From NCBI GenBank assembly GCA_037013495.1, contig CM072807.1:1128501-1192500 (forward strand): a stretch of DNA of 64,000 bases, written 5' to 3'. How positions within the stretch are numbered: position 1 is the stretch's first letter; every line of letters starts with the position of its first letter. The translations under genes and the position numbers were made by a program. The notes under the pieces were generated by a model, which saw only the letters and a list, made by a program, of their open reading frames with translations, searched no databases and was not told the DNA's origin. Source of the DNA: Hippophae tibetana (taxonomy: Eukaryota; Streptophyta; Magnoliopsida; Rosales; Elaeagnaceae). Below, piece after piece: positions 52,955 through 64,000 of the stretch.

Positions 52955-53531
52955 TAAGAATTTATAGTAAAATACATTGAATACAATGAATCGTTGTATT
53001 TAAAAAAAATCATCAAAATACCTGAAAAAGGAAATTAGGGTTCAAAGAACAAAACAAGAAAGGGCCAAAATCACAAGAGTTACTAGTATAATATTTCAAG
53101 ACTTGATCTCAAAAAACAAACAAAGACTCAAACTACCAAATACGATAACAATCTCTAAGGTTGAGACCACAAGTATTAGAAACCAGTCATAAGAACACTT
53201 AAAGCACCAATGAACTCAAGAAAACATTGAAGAGAGGAGCTTATGAGAGAAAATATAAAAAAATAAGAGAAAATGAGTGAATAGTAAATCATAACTTAGC
53301 CAAAATAATGAATATATATGACCTTTTGGGATGGGTTCACTTAGTAAAACACATTATCGAAATAGAAAAACACATCGCTTCACGAGACTCATTCATTAAA
53401 ATAGACCTAGTATAAAATACAATTTTTCTTATTATCATTTTCATCCGAGAATTTTTTCTAATGTTACCATAGCTATACAATGCAAAAAAAAAAAACCTTA
53501 CATTTAGGCCCATATCATTAAGGATGAACAT
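52955..53531 (-). repeat. 5' LTR of the copia element
   Basis: It abuts the tRNA-iMet primer-binding site (plus strand GGCTCTGATACCATT at about 52933-52947). It begins TGTTAAG and ends near GAACA on the plus strand. It is longer than the 3' LTR because of indels and extra AT-rich sequence. Confidence 0.65.
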
Positions 53532-54036
53532 TTTAAGTATACATAAATGAAATTATGATTATCTGAAAAATACGATGTTTTTTGGTAAAAAATAACCACA
53601 ACTAATAAAGCGTGGGGTGAAGATAATTTTTACAATATCAAAGTTGTGGTCAACCGAAATCGAAGATATACTAATATTATTTTTTATATACACATAATTA
53701 CATAAAAAAATACATTTTTAATAATAAAACATATATTATTGATCATAATTAGATTAAATTTTATTTATTCTTATTTTATATTTTTTAATTTACTTAGAAA
53801 TATGTCATAAATAGTTAAAAAATGAAATTAATGTCAATATTTTAAATAATGTAATAGAATACGAATTATGTTAATATTTAATTTTTTAAAATAAATATAT
53901 TTTTGAATTTTCAAAAATAAAAAAATGTGATTAAAAAATAGAAAAAAAATACCAGCTCATAAATGATAAATATTATTAATATGTCCCTGAAAATAATACA
54001 GGATGTTACAACGATGATTATCATAACCAACCCGTC

Positions 54037-56009
54037 TCGTAAACATTCTAACACACCATTGCCAATTGACACTTATCCGTGGATAATAAAAATTACATAT
54101 GCTAAATATGAAATTTAATAATTTGTCCCTGCAGAAGAAAGTTGAACTTCTACAGTCATATATGTCTTTTATGTATCTGATCTAAAAGACAGTTGTTCAC
54201 AACGACGATCTGTCTGGAGCCTTTTCTCTCAAAAAACCTCAACCTGGACGTTATAAGTAAGATTGGTTAACACTTTCTTTCTTTTTGGTCAAAAAGATTA
54301 TTTAAACAGATACAAAACAACATTTTTCTGTTAGGACGAAGCAAAAAACAAAAAAAAGCAAAGAATCATGTTGGAATTTTGAAAAACGTAGCCGAAAGAA
54401 GACAAGCCACAAATTACAAAGGTAACGAGTCAGAGAGTAAAACTAAAAAGCATGGTATATCGTTTTTTTTTTCCTTTCTTTTTTTGGTCCAAAGAAAAGC
54501 AAGGTATATATATATATATATCATTGGGATGTGTTAAATTAGAACGCCAGGAGAGTGACTCAATTATTGGGTTGCTTATACGCAACTTATTGCCAAAGCA
54601 GTGAAAATACCCACACTCTCTCACGCAAAGAGTCACGTGTTAAAAGTCACTAATATGTGTTAAGCTTATTATTAATCTATTTTGTATATGTGATGTGAGG
54701 ATTGAAATTTGAATATTGATTTTCCCAAAAACATTACATGCTTGTTATATAACATTAATGGAGATACTTTTACATTTAATTATAGGATCTAAGATTAAAT
54801 TTTGAAAACTGAAAAATATTAGTTAGGACAAGTTTTTTCCATTAAAAAAACTGTAAATACATCCTTGGCATTTGTGTCGTAAAAGCATCACTTTTGACTA
54901 GTTGGTATGAGAATGTTTGTTCGTTGTACTCTTGTTTTGGCGGCTTTGCTTTGCTTTGCTCTGATCTGCCGTTTCTCCAACTATATTCCAAGTTCCAACT
55001 ACAATCAATTCTTATAAACTGTTGCATATTCTTTGCGGCTGTGTTACAAAATAATAATATCAGTGGAATGAAATAAGTATGACTGTAAATCGGATCGAAA
55101 CCGTTAATTTTATACTCATTCAATCCGATCCGACCATCCGTTCGGATTGAAACATTCTAATCCGCAACCGATCCGATCATCTTTCACATCCGCTCAATCC
55201 GATCCGTAAACTATTCGGATGACATCCGATCAATCCGATCAATAGATTTAATTAACTCTAATTTTTGTATTTTAAAATAATTTTTTTAAAATTTCACATA
55301 AATCATAACATAAAATTATTTGATTTTAAAAAATATTAAAAAATCAAATAAATATATATATTATATATATATATTAATTAAATATATATAATTAATTTTG
55401 GTTGGATCGAATCAGATGGTATGAATCTTAGTAAAATTCGTCATTCGATCCGCACTTAACGGATGAAAAAAATTTCCATCCGATCTGACCATCGGATTGG
55501 ATCGAATCGGATAAAAAATCAACGGATCAAATGATCAAATTTTTTGCACACCTTTAAAAATACGTACAATCTCGGTACCTGTTTAAAGTTCAAGTTGAAA
55601 TCTCAGATTGTTTTAGTTGTCAAAAAATCTCAAAATTTTAAATAATGCAAATATATAAACAATCAAGTTACAACTAGTTTATAAAGTTTTAAAATTTTGA
55701 TAGTTAAATTATATGAATAAAAAATTTAAAAATTAATTGATTTTTTTTTTTAAAATTTAAAGATATATGTACGAAGTTGTTAAAAATTTGAATACGAATA
55801 TATAACAAATAACAACCTTCATTTTGATACAATTAAATTATAAAACGAATTCAATCACAAATTCAAAAGAACATGTATTCGATTATTATTTAATAACTAA
55901 GCCCTAAGCCAAGTATGTAACAGCCTGCCAAAAGATTTACAAAAACTTGTTACGTTAAGCCAACTACGTCATACCAAGCTGCCAACTAAAAGAACCTGTC
56001 CTGTCCATG
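54037..56009. other. Intergenic DNA upstream of the MAPKKK gene
   Basis: Mostly AT-rich with no supported gene. It contains a short fragment (54050-54097) that resembles the copia LTR edge at 48862-48907, a (TA)n run at 54506-54521, and the hAT-like element at about 55077-55553. Confidence 0.5.
55077..55553. mobile_element. Small hAT-like non-autonomous element with GGATCGGAT-type subterminal repeats
   Basis: About 480 bp. The first 170 bp contain many ATCCGATC words and the last 130 bp contain GGATCGAAT/ATCGGATTGG words in the opposite orientation, around an AT-only core. The left edge reads GACTGTAAATCGGATCG and the right edge TTTTTTGCACACCTTTA. The overall architecture is like plant hAT non-autonomous elements, but the terminal repeats are imperfect and no 8-bp duplication was found. 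Confidence 0.5.
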
Positions 56010-56016
56010 TATAAAT
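56010..56016 (+). promoter_or_regulatory. TATA box of the MAPKKK gene
   Basis: TATAAAT lies 102 bp before the start codon, in a less AT-rich context (CTGTCCATG before it). It is followed about 30 bp later by CACAGCTCTTCACC, a plausible transcription start area. Confidence 0.5.
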
Positions 56017-56117
56017 GCCAATAACAACTTCACAGCTCTTCACCAACCAAAACAACACCATATACCCATATTTGAAAATATTAACATCTCATTCAATTTG
56101 CTTCCAACATTTTCCAA

Positions 56118-57473
56118 ATGGGTTGGACAAGAGGAGCAACTATTGGCCTTGGTTCCTCGGCCACAGTTTCCATTGCCAGAGCTCATGACTCCGGTGAGAT
56201 ATTTGCAATCAAATCTGCAGAGTTAATCAATTCAAAACCTCTTCGAAGAGAGCGAAATTTTCTATCAATCTTGAATTCCCCTCATATAATAACTTACAAA
56301 GGGTGGAACATTTCCTCAGAAAATGGTAAACTTATCTACAACCTTTCAATGGAATACGCAACTGGTGGTTCGCTTTCTGAGACAATTTCTCAAACATGTG
56401 GTGGGCTAAACGAGGCTACGATCAAATCCTATACCACACACATTTTACTTGGACTTAGTTACCTTCATTCAAATGGGATAGTGCATTGTGACATTAAAGG
56501 TAGAAATATTTTGGTCACAGATACAGGGGTGAAAATAGCTGACCTGGGTTGTGCAAAGAAGGTTGGAAATGATGATGGGTTATCAATTTCTGGGACCCCA
56601 ATGTTTATGGCACCAGAGGTGGCTCGTGGAGAGGACCAAGGATTCGCTGCAGATGTTTGGGCACTTGGGTGCGTTGTGATCGAGATGGCTACAGGTGGGC
56701 AACCATGGTTTGATATTGTTGACCCGCTTAGAGCCCTTTATCGAATTGGGTTCACCAACGATGTACCTGAGATTCCAAGTTTTTTATCAGATGAATGTAA
56801 AGATTTCCTTAGCAAGTGTTTGAAGAGAGATCCTTTAGAGAGATGGTCAGTTGCAGAGCTTCTTAATCATGATTTTTTCATGAACAAAGCCAAATTTTCG
56901 GCGAACGAAATCGATCAATTTGAAATAGAAACTCCGACGAGTGTGTTGGATAGTGGCTTGTGGGACTCGCGTGACAACGAGTACGACAAATATCCGAGTC
57001 CAAATGGGGAAACCGAAATGGATTTACCGAAGGAGAGAGTAAGAAATTTGTGTGAAGGCAATGTGGCGTCGTTTTGGGAAATGGACTGTTGGGCCTCAGA
57101 TGAAGATTGGGTTACTGTGAGAGAAAACTGCAACAGAGAGCCCAATAGGCCTGGTTTTTATTTAGATAATGAGCCCACGAACACGAGTTCTAGTTCTTCT
57201 GAACAAACAATTTGGTCGAGCCGACGGAATAATACTAGCTTTGTTGAATCAAGCATAAATAGTTTGTTGGGAGCTTATAAGGTTAACCTAAAGAATAGTA
57301 TTAGTAGCGAAGATAATAGCGTTTTTATATCAGGCTCTTTAAAAGCCTCTAAATTTTGTACCAAACATGTATTTCTTTTGTGGTTACCTAGAATTGAAAT
57401 CAACGAACTAAATTTCTATTCTTTACGCTTCATTTGCTTGCTTCCTCTGTTAGAAGTATGCAAAAACAAATAA
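56118..57473 (+). CDS. MAP kinase kinase kinase, plant MAPKKK15-21 type
   Basis: A serine/threonine kinase at the top of a MAPK cascade. The Arabidopsis relatives of this type act in ABA and stress signalling. Intronless, 451 aa. The kinase domain is about residues 3-260: glycine loop GLGSSATV (10-17), K32 in FAIKSAE, catalytic HCDIKGRN (123-130), magnesium-binding DLG (142-144), APE (165-167), and the C-lobe ending LERWSVAELLNHDFF. HCD in place of HRD makes it a non-RD kinase, as usual for this group; DLG for DFG is also known there. The C-terminal region is acidic and Ser-rich (WASDEDWVTVREN) and then ends in an unusual hydrophobic tail (about 415-451). A TATA box lies 102 bp upstream. The gene is tail-to-tail with the BAP31 gene. 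I cannot assign it to one Arabidopsis member. Confidence 0.93.
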   Translation: MGWTRGATIGLGSSATVSIARAHDSGEIFAIKSAELINSKPLRRERNFLSILNSPHIITYKGWNISSENGKLIYNLSMEYATGGSLSETISQTCGGLNEATIKSYTTHILLGLSYLHSNGIVHCDIKGRNILVTDTGVKIADLGCAKKVGNDDGLSISGTPMFMAPEVARGEDQGFAADVWALGCVVIEMATGGQPWFDIVDPLRALYRIGFTNDVPEIPSFLSDECKDFLSKCLKRDPLERWSVAELLNHDFFMNKAKFSANEIDQFEIETPTSVLDSGLWDSRDNEYDKYPSPNGETEMDLPKERVRNLCEGNVASFWEMDCWASDEDWVTVRENCNREPNRPGFYLDNEPTNTSSSSSEQTIWSSRRNNTSFVESSINSLLGAYKVNLKNSISSEDNSVFISGSLKASKFCTKHVFLLWLPRIEINELNFYSLRFICLLPLLEVCKNK

Positions 57474-57817
57474 AATTGTGTACAACATTTCAATATAATT
57501 ATGCATTAAAATATATAAGCATTCATTCTATTTTCTATTCAACACTCAACCCTAATTAAATGCAAGTAAAAGGCACTAATCGTATTGTAATTTTTTATAC
57601 TAAAGTGTATTTTTTTTTTCAAAACTAAAACGTTCCAGTTGAAAATAATAATATAAACGTTTATTTTGTAAAAACTATAAGATATCTCATTCTCCTCACA
57701 ATTAAATCAAAAGCACAACTCGAATTCCTATTTCTCTCTATCATTTTTCTCCAAAATTACAAGTGAAAACTCAATAATAGTAAGGAAGAAAATACATTCA
57801 TTGATTTTTTTTTTAAA
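57474..57817. other. Short convergent spacer between MAPKKK and BAP31
   Basis: The 344 bp between the two stop codons must hold both 3'UTRs and polyadenylation signals, so the transcripts may overlap. The sequence is AT-rich with no gene. Confidence 0.6.
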
Positions 57818-60128
57818 TTAAGAAATTTTCTTGTTACTTGAGTGTGATAATCTTCGGTCCAGTGATTGTAACCGGTTCCGTAAATTTTGGTTTTCTTCAA
57901 GCAAACGATCATACTCAAGAAGGAAACCTTCTGATTGTTTCCTTAGCGCAGCTGCATTAACCTCTGCAACATTGACATCCTTTGTCTTTGTCTCTATCTC
58001 AGATTCAAGTTGCTTGACTTTGGATTTCAAGGTCACTATCTCTTCCTCCATGACTTTAACCTCAACAGATTCAACACTTTTGTCCTCCTCAGATCCTCGG
58101 CACAGTTTTTTAACAGCCTCCATTCCCTTCCTCCTTATACGGAGCTCTCGTAGGTAGTGATGTTGTCTATCTATCATAAGGGAGAGAAATAGGGATGCAC
58201 CTGCAATATGAGAGTCATTTATAAGGACAACAATTCTGCAAACTAGAGCAAGCATCATACTCTCCACTGAGTTTGCTGAAAAATTCATTTGCTAATAATA
58301 TGAAATACAGAAATAGGATCCCTTTAAGATCCAATTTTAACGCACGGGGAAAACAATGCAGAGCCACGTTACTATGCTTCAAGAAAAAACAACGATTAAT
58401 TATATTTATCACGGTCCAATATGACTTACGGTTAAATAGCCGTTAACCTAGACTCGGAGTCGGGTGTCAGATATGAGTGCATATCCGAAGGTTGGACTCG
58501 TAAGTTTTAAAATTATAGGACATGGGGCACAGACAATAAGTCCCCTTCTCCTTCCTTTGTCTTGCCAGCTAGTCTGATGCAGATCCCAAAACCGTATCAA
58601 TGTCATGTCGTGTTGACACGGGTATGGCAGCCAAAAGTGCCGAGTCCAAGTAACATATATCATAAGTCATAATTCATAGGTGGTTCAAATCACTAGTTCG
58701 ATCAAACAAATGTTCTGTGCACGGTCCCTCAAAGTCTTGGAAGTAATAAACACGTAGGAACTCAACATCCTATTGCTCCATAGACAAAGTTTTGAAACAT
58801 ACTAAATCAACGTTAAAAATGCAAGACATTAGAGGCAATGATACGCTACTTCCAGGTATCAAATTAACGACTTAATTAGGTATAAACCCACCTCCCTTTG
58901 CTTAAAAAGATGACTAAATATTCCAATGTAATCAAAAGATTAATGAGGTTCTTCCTCTAAGACCTGATTCTTTATCATTTATCACATAGGTTCATAGTGA
59001 CCGTCATTACACAAGTCAAAAAGCTGACTGACTAGCAGTTATACCTAATTATTTGGAATTTCATGATTCATTGAAGAAACTTATGCCACTGGTAAACTGC
59101 GGCTCTGTTTTGAATCCTGAAGAAGGGTGATTACAGTGGGTTCGTCTCCTGTCTGATTCATTGTGAATTGGTAGTAACGTGAAGCTCTATGTTAATTGAT
59201 TATATAATCTTGCCAATCACCTACATAAACTATTCTTTGCACACAAGCAAACAAGCAAACGAGTTCTAAACCACTCAACCAGATCCATAAAACCAAAGCT
59301 AATTTGGAAAAAAGTGTACTTGATTGAACTTACTTTAAATTGATATATTTTAGTAACTGTTATACTATTAGACACTTTAGTCATTTTATTTTTCATTTTC
59401 TCTGGTTATTGTTCTCATCAAACTTTCATTAGTCACATCCTATTAAACCTAAGTTTCCCAATAATAATAATAACTAATGTCAAGCAATGCAAGAATAAGG
59501 TGAATAAATTATAACTATTTAAAACAATGTGATTAATGTATTTAATTTGTTAAAGTAGATTACCTACTATCTTGATTTATTATAAGCTATGAAACAGTGA
59601 ATTTGAGAAGGACCAGGTAACAAAATTGCACTAGTTAATTCCACAAAATGAACAGACTCCAGTTAAAATCAACAAGTAATAATAAACATTGAAATATCCA
59701 CACACTCATAAAATTAACTACAACTTCACAAATCAGAAACAAAAAAAAGCATATATGATTAAAATTTAATAAAAGGAACACTGTAGAATCAATAAAACGG
59801 AAATTCAATAACTTAAACCAATAATTGAAATATAATAAAACTTACCCATGAGCGTAGCTTCAAGAAGGTGCTTGGCCATGAGGATCTGATCGGTAGGATT
59901 AGCAGACCCATCATCTATCGAACACTTCTGGATCTTCAAAATGCTGTACACACTCGACAATAGCAAAACACAGACAGTTCCTGCCACGGTCTTCACCATA
60001 ACAGGTCCACGACCGCGCTTCAATCCGTCCAAACCAATGATAACAAGCTTACGCAAAGGAGTCTTAAACAGTAGTACCAGTATCAGAGCCATCTCCGAGA
60101 ACATCACCGTGAAGAGTAAATGAATCAT
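57818..60128 (-). CDS. BAP31-like endoplasmic reticulum membrane protein
   Basis: An ER multi-pass membrane protein of the B-cell-receptor-associated 31 family, thought to help export or quality control of membrane cargo. Two exons are seen: 59846-60128 and 57818-58200 (minus strand), 666 nt, 221 aa, with the splice inside the GGT glycine codon of LMGASLF. The three hydrophobic segments are about residues 2-20, 44-60 and 92-106. They are followed by an Arg/Lys-rich turn and a long coiled coil (about 140-205). The last four residues are KKIS, a KKXX-type ER retrieval signal. The start at 60128 (MIHLLF) is the usual family start; the frame is open further upstream but without an ATG. Intron 1 (1645 bp) is large. 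By memory the Arabidopsis relative is At1g11905. Confidence 0.92.
58440..58670. repeat. Dispersed repeat fragment in BAP31 intron 1
   Basis: A GC-richer patch with GACTCGGAGTCGGGTGTCAGATATGAG at the left and GTGTTGACACGGGTATGGCAG...GCCGAGTCCAAGTAAC at the right. These two ends are partly inverted copies of each other (GACTCGG / CCGAGTC). This kind of CGGACACG-type sequence recurs in plant genomes, but I cannot assign a family. Confidence 0.4.
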
Positions 60129-63100
60129 CTTCTCAGTGACGAAGAGCAAGAGTAAATTCAAAATTTTGGAGCTTTTTCAGAGGTTTAATGAAGTTGAGGG
60201 CTTCTATTTAAGGAATGGCCGTCACAGAGAACAAAAAAATTGCGACATTTTTTTTTTTAATATTTGGGTTGATATATTTGTGTATATTAAATATAATAGA
60301 AGTCATTTTTTCAAAAATATTAAAATATTGAAAAAATATTAGTACGTCTAATAATGTTGTTGATAACAATATGCTCTTTTTATTATATATTTTCTATTTT
60401 AATTTTGTTATATTTTGTATTAATATTAGTATTTATTAGATAAATATTATGTTTATATTTTATTATTATTATTATTATTATATGTATGTTATGTATGTTA
60501 TATATTTCATAAATATGTTATTTAAATAATAAAATAAAATTATTAATAACTTAATATTTATTAAACTTTATAAAGTATTTTGATATTTTCCTCCATGATT
60601 CAGAGTAAACAGTAGATTTTTTCTTTTCAAGGTACGGTCGATTCAGAAATTTTATAAAAATCGATAATTATTTAACATAAAATTTTAATTGTTTTTAATA
60701 CAATACTAATTTAAGATTTGGATTCCGAATTTCATACTTTCTTCTTAAAAAAAAGGTATACTTCATGTTAGTTCGTTAGCATATAAAATCATAACTATAT
60801 ACTTCTAAATTTTTACAAATGATAGGTCATTCTATTTTATTGTTTTCATGATCTATTTATTATTAAAAATATATTTTTATTGATAACATATTTATTTTAT
60901 ATTAATTAAAATTTATTAATTGTATTTTTAATAATTTTTAAAATTGATAATAAATATATTATAAAATTAATAAAATGAAGTGTGATAATAACACAATATT
61001 TTATAAAATGAATAAAGATTCTAATTAAATACCAATAAATCAAGAATTCAATTAAAATCATTAAAAATACAACCATCTTAGTTTGTATTTATGATTCACA
61101 ATTAAAATTTATATTTAAAAAAAGTGTTTAAAAATAAAGAATACTTTTAATAATAAAATATTCATTAAAAATATCAAAATTTTAATTAATTTTTTTTATA
61201 TTAAATAACATAATTTATAACCACCATCTTACACATAATATAAAGTACCCCACCGCATTTCTTCCCCATTTATTATTAGTTAAAAAAAGCTATTACATAC
61301 GTAACATTATTTATCAAAGCTTACGTAATCATCTGTGTGGTTGAGTTAATCCGTGTGTATATATATATAAACTAAATTTCAAAATAAAAGCACACGTCTT
61401 TAATATTATCTAATGCAATAATTTTTTTACTGGAATACATAATAAAAGTAAATCCTTCTGATAAAATTATTTAATTGATTTTGTTTGTAATGTTTTTAAT
61501 AAAAATATATTTATTTTTTACAATATTAATTTATATTATAAAAAATAATTTTTTTTTCTAATAGATTAAAAATAAAATTTTGTATATAAAAAAATTGTGA
61601 ATTAACTATAACTCTATTTAATTGATTAAATAGATTTATATTTATATTATTTTTATATGAATTTATCTTTTTAAAATCACGAGTATTTTTATTGTTTTTA
61701 GATATTTTTGTTAAAAAATAATTTAAAAACTCAAAAAAAATAATGAAGATAATAAATTACAAATATGATAAAAATAAAATAAAATAAAATAATGGACAAA
61801 AATGTGCTTAGTGAGCACACGTTCGGGTACAACTAGAGTGTTCAAATGTATCCAAAACTAATTTTTGAGATATTTTTTCACCTATAAAAAGATCATATCT
61901 TCCTATCTCTCAAAGCATACAATTTCTTAACTATTCTCTTATAATTTTATAGTTTTTGATTAAATAAATAGAAATGCAAATATGTTTGGAAGTTTTCCAA
62001 AAATAGAATTAACATCAAAGTTCTTTAAGGATTCTTTTGAGTTATAATTTTAAAATAATTTTTTATAATAATTTTTATGTTTTATTCTTATATATTATAT
62101 TTAATTTATTTATGATTAAATTTAAGCTTATTGACTATTTGTAAATATAATATAATATAATAATAATGTTGTTATGTTTGTGAAATATCAAATAGGTAAA
62201 ACATTTCTATAAATATAAATTGATTTTGTTTTTATTCAAGATTTTATATTAAGTATGTTAGAGAGAAATATATTTTTTTTTATTACAAACTTAAATATAA
62301 AAATTAGACTTTAAAGTTTAATTATCCGGTCTGATTTAGAGTAATATATTTTTATTTGTTGGTACAATCGCCCGATAGTTAGAGTGAATATGTATTTTAA
62401 ATTTTTTTATAAGAACTATTATTCGAAAATATATTGACAACATATTTTTAATAATGGTTTTAAAACTTGAAAGTTAGTACTCACATAATTAAATTGTTCG
62501 GTTTAATTTGAATACCTTAAATAAAATTTAAAATGTTTAACCCTACTAAAAATGACATTTAAATGGTTTATTTTCAATTTTTTAGAAAAAAATTAATTTA
62601 ATTAACCAAATTAATTATCGACATCACCCATAGGTGTTAGTCGTTTTGTTTAATTAAGAAAAAATATTTAATCCACCAAATATAATATTTATATATAAAA
62701 AAGAGAATAAATAAATATCAATTTATATCTTTAATAACCTAAATAATATGAGAAATCATAGTTAACGTAATTATTATATCCATAAATACTCCATTATTAC
62801 GAATGATAAAAAATTGCATAATTATTTATTTAATTCATATCTATGTTTATTTTTGTATGTTATTAGATTAGAAAACACAAAATATCATGACATAATGTTT
62901 AAGATTTAATTTTTTTTATAAGTTTGAATAATAAATTAAAACCCCCGTATATTTTCTTCTTAGATTGACCTTCAGAATATACTTGTCATTTTTTATAAAA
63001 TGATTTATGTATTTATGAGAGTTTAACAAATATAAAACCCAAGTATTTGTAAGACCGATATTGCTAATACAATACTCGCTTTGTCTCGTTAATGACATTC

Positions 63101-64000
63101 AAAATGAAATTATGTTTTAGATTTTTGTTAAATAGCGAAAATGTATAAGGTGAAGATAATGTGTGTTATTTTATAGTTACAAGTTTTAAAGATATTATTT
63201 TTTTATTGTTTTTCTAAATTATTTTGTTTTATTTCAAACTTGTATGTTTTTTTTAATTCCTAAAACTTGAAATTTTGTGTTTTAAATAAAGAGGAAAGAT
63301 AATGTCAAATCTTTTAATAAATTAGAGTGATTTATTGGTTCTTTAATATTGATATATATACATAAAGATACACGTTGATATTGAATTGTATATTAAATAA
63401 AAAATGTGTCAGGTTTGTTAATTGTTAGATAAAATTATATTGTAATATGTTAATTGTTATCTGCGTAAAGTTATTATAAAAATAAATTTTGTATTAAAAA
63501 CATAAATGGGTGCAAAATAATAAAAATTTCAAAGGAATATATCTATAACTCAGTATTATCTATGGTTACTCTCGTTGATATAAGATAAAAACATTGACAA
63601 ACAAGTTTTAAAAAATAAAAATATCAAATATTACTAAATAAATAAGAAGGTATCAATTCATTCGTTGGACCGTCGGGTTATATGATCAAAAAGTTCGATC
63701 ATTAAAATGTAGAATTAAATTAAGATGTATAAGTAGTATTTAATTATAAATGTACGATCAAGATGATAGTTTTATAATAAATAATTATTATTAATGATAC
63801 AAATTTGTGTCTAATTTCATTTAAATTTAAAATAATGATAAAAGAAAGTTACACGTGTAAAAAAACACTTTCAAACAAAATCAATTCCCTCTTTTTATAT
63901 AAAAATATAGAAAAATAAAATAATTTTCTTTTAAAAATATAAATGTTGAATCTTATTAAAAAAAGTAAATTTAATAGATATGAAAAATGTAAGTTTTAAA
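60129..64000. other. AT-rich terminal intergenic region, no gene
   Basis: It begins with the BAP31 leader and promoter (about 60129-60250) and is then extremely AT-rich to the window end. No conserved frame, tRNA or LTR pair is recognised. A 75-bp stretch near 62972-63045 resembles 50348-50420 in the copia-nested repeat DNA, so fragments of the same retroelement family are present. A short (TA)n run lies near 61358-61369. Confidence 0.5.

Larger units (their letters stand above)
48453..53531 (-). mobile_element. Decayed Ty1/copia retrotransposon, interrupted
   Basis: It is on the minus strand. The 5' LTR is about 53531-52955. The initiator-Met-tRNA binding site is at about 52934-52945 (plus strand GCTCTGATACCA). 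Gag is near 52257-51600, with the UBN2-type block VLLNSLPKKYKNVR. The pre-integrase zinc region is near 51300-51170, with a FCEQC-like motif. The RNase H end is near 49320-48930, with ALSTTE and a DMINKP...HCLDL tail. The 3' LTR is about 48887-48453. Integrase and most RT are missing; their place (about 49335-51110) is taken by other repeat DNA, including a 196-bp tandem array. The LTRs are clearly diverged, so the insertion is old. Confidence 0.8.
47951..54036. repeat. Long inverted repeats flanking a nested copia element
   Basis: The arm at 47951 to about 48370 reappears in inverted orientation at about 53590-54036. Matching words include the block around TTAAAAAATTAAATATTAACGT with TAACTATTTATCATATATTT on the left, and their complements TTAATATTTAATTTTTTAAA and AAATATGTCATAAATAGTTA on the right. 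The outer ends are similar too: CGTCGGGT on the left and ACCCGTCTCG on the right. The arms are diverged (roughly 70% by eye). They look like one long-TIR foldback element with a retrotransposon inserted near its centre. No target duplication was found. Confidence 0.6.

Noticed and set aside
54430..54636. 68-codon minus frame
   Set aside because: It crosses a (TA)n run and a poly-T tract; no family features.

Overview
The window is eudicot plant nuclear DNA. The genes have short exons with GT-AG borders and AT-rich introns, the intergenic DNA is extremely AT-rich, and much of it is decayed transposable elements. The protein families include plant-only ones: a PLS/E-class pentatricopeptide repeat protein, an aspartic proteinase with a plant-specific (saposin-like) insert, a BC10/DUF266-type GT14 glycosyltransferase and a plant MAPKKK of the MAPKKK15-21 kind. 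I cannot name the species.

Seven protein genes are supported. In order they are: an organellar leucyl-tRNA synthetase (+, 20 exons, 6.17-14.98 kb); a GT14-family Golgi glycosyltransferase (+, 10 exons, 17.87-21.39 kb); an intronless PPR gene (-, 23.36-25.63 kb); a YggS/PLPBP-type pyridoxal-phosphate homeostasis protein (-, 7 exons, 27.55-30.40 kb); a phytepsin-like aspartic proteinase (+, 13 coding exons plus a probable 5'UTR intron, 41.89-45.90 kb); an intronless MAPKKK (+, 56.12-57.47 kb); and a BAP31-like ER membrane protein (-, 2 exons, 57.82-60.13 kb). Every multi-exon model below was assembled by hand from splice sites, and each keeps frame across all junctions to one stop codon. From memory, relatives of these genes are linked in Arabidopsis in two separate places (the At1g119xx genes and the At4g043xx-044xx genes). 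This segment may therefore keep an ancestral gene order that Arabidopsis has fractionated.

The genes do not form a pathway. Two act in organelles or their gene expression (LeuRS, PPR). Three enter or act in the secretory system (GT14, aspartic proteinase, BAP31). One is a housekeeping cofactor protein (PLPBP) and one a signalling kinase.

Mobile DNA fills the rest. At 1.2-4.03 kb lies a decayed minus-strand Ty3/gypsy element. Mutator-type MITEs occur at 4.7, 13.4 (inside a LeuRS intron, with a 9-bp target duplication) and 16.6 kb. A 31-32 kb block holds a diverged tandem repeat. At 34.6-40.3 kb a degraded endogenous caulimovirid-like pararetrovirus is split by a 2.8-kb non-autonomous hAT transposon with an exact 8-bp target duplication. 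At 48.0-54.0 kb a decayed minus-strand Ty1/copia element, itself interrupted and carrying three tandem 196-bp units, sits inside a pair of long inverted repeats. A small hAT-like element lies at 55.1-55.6 kb. From 60.2 kb to the end I see only AT-rich DNA with no supported gene.
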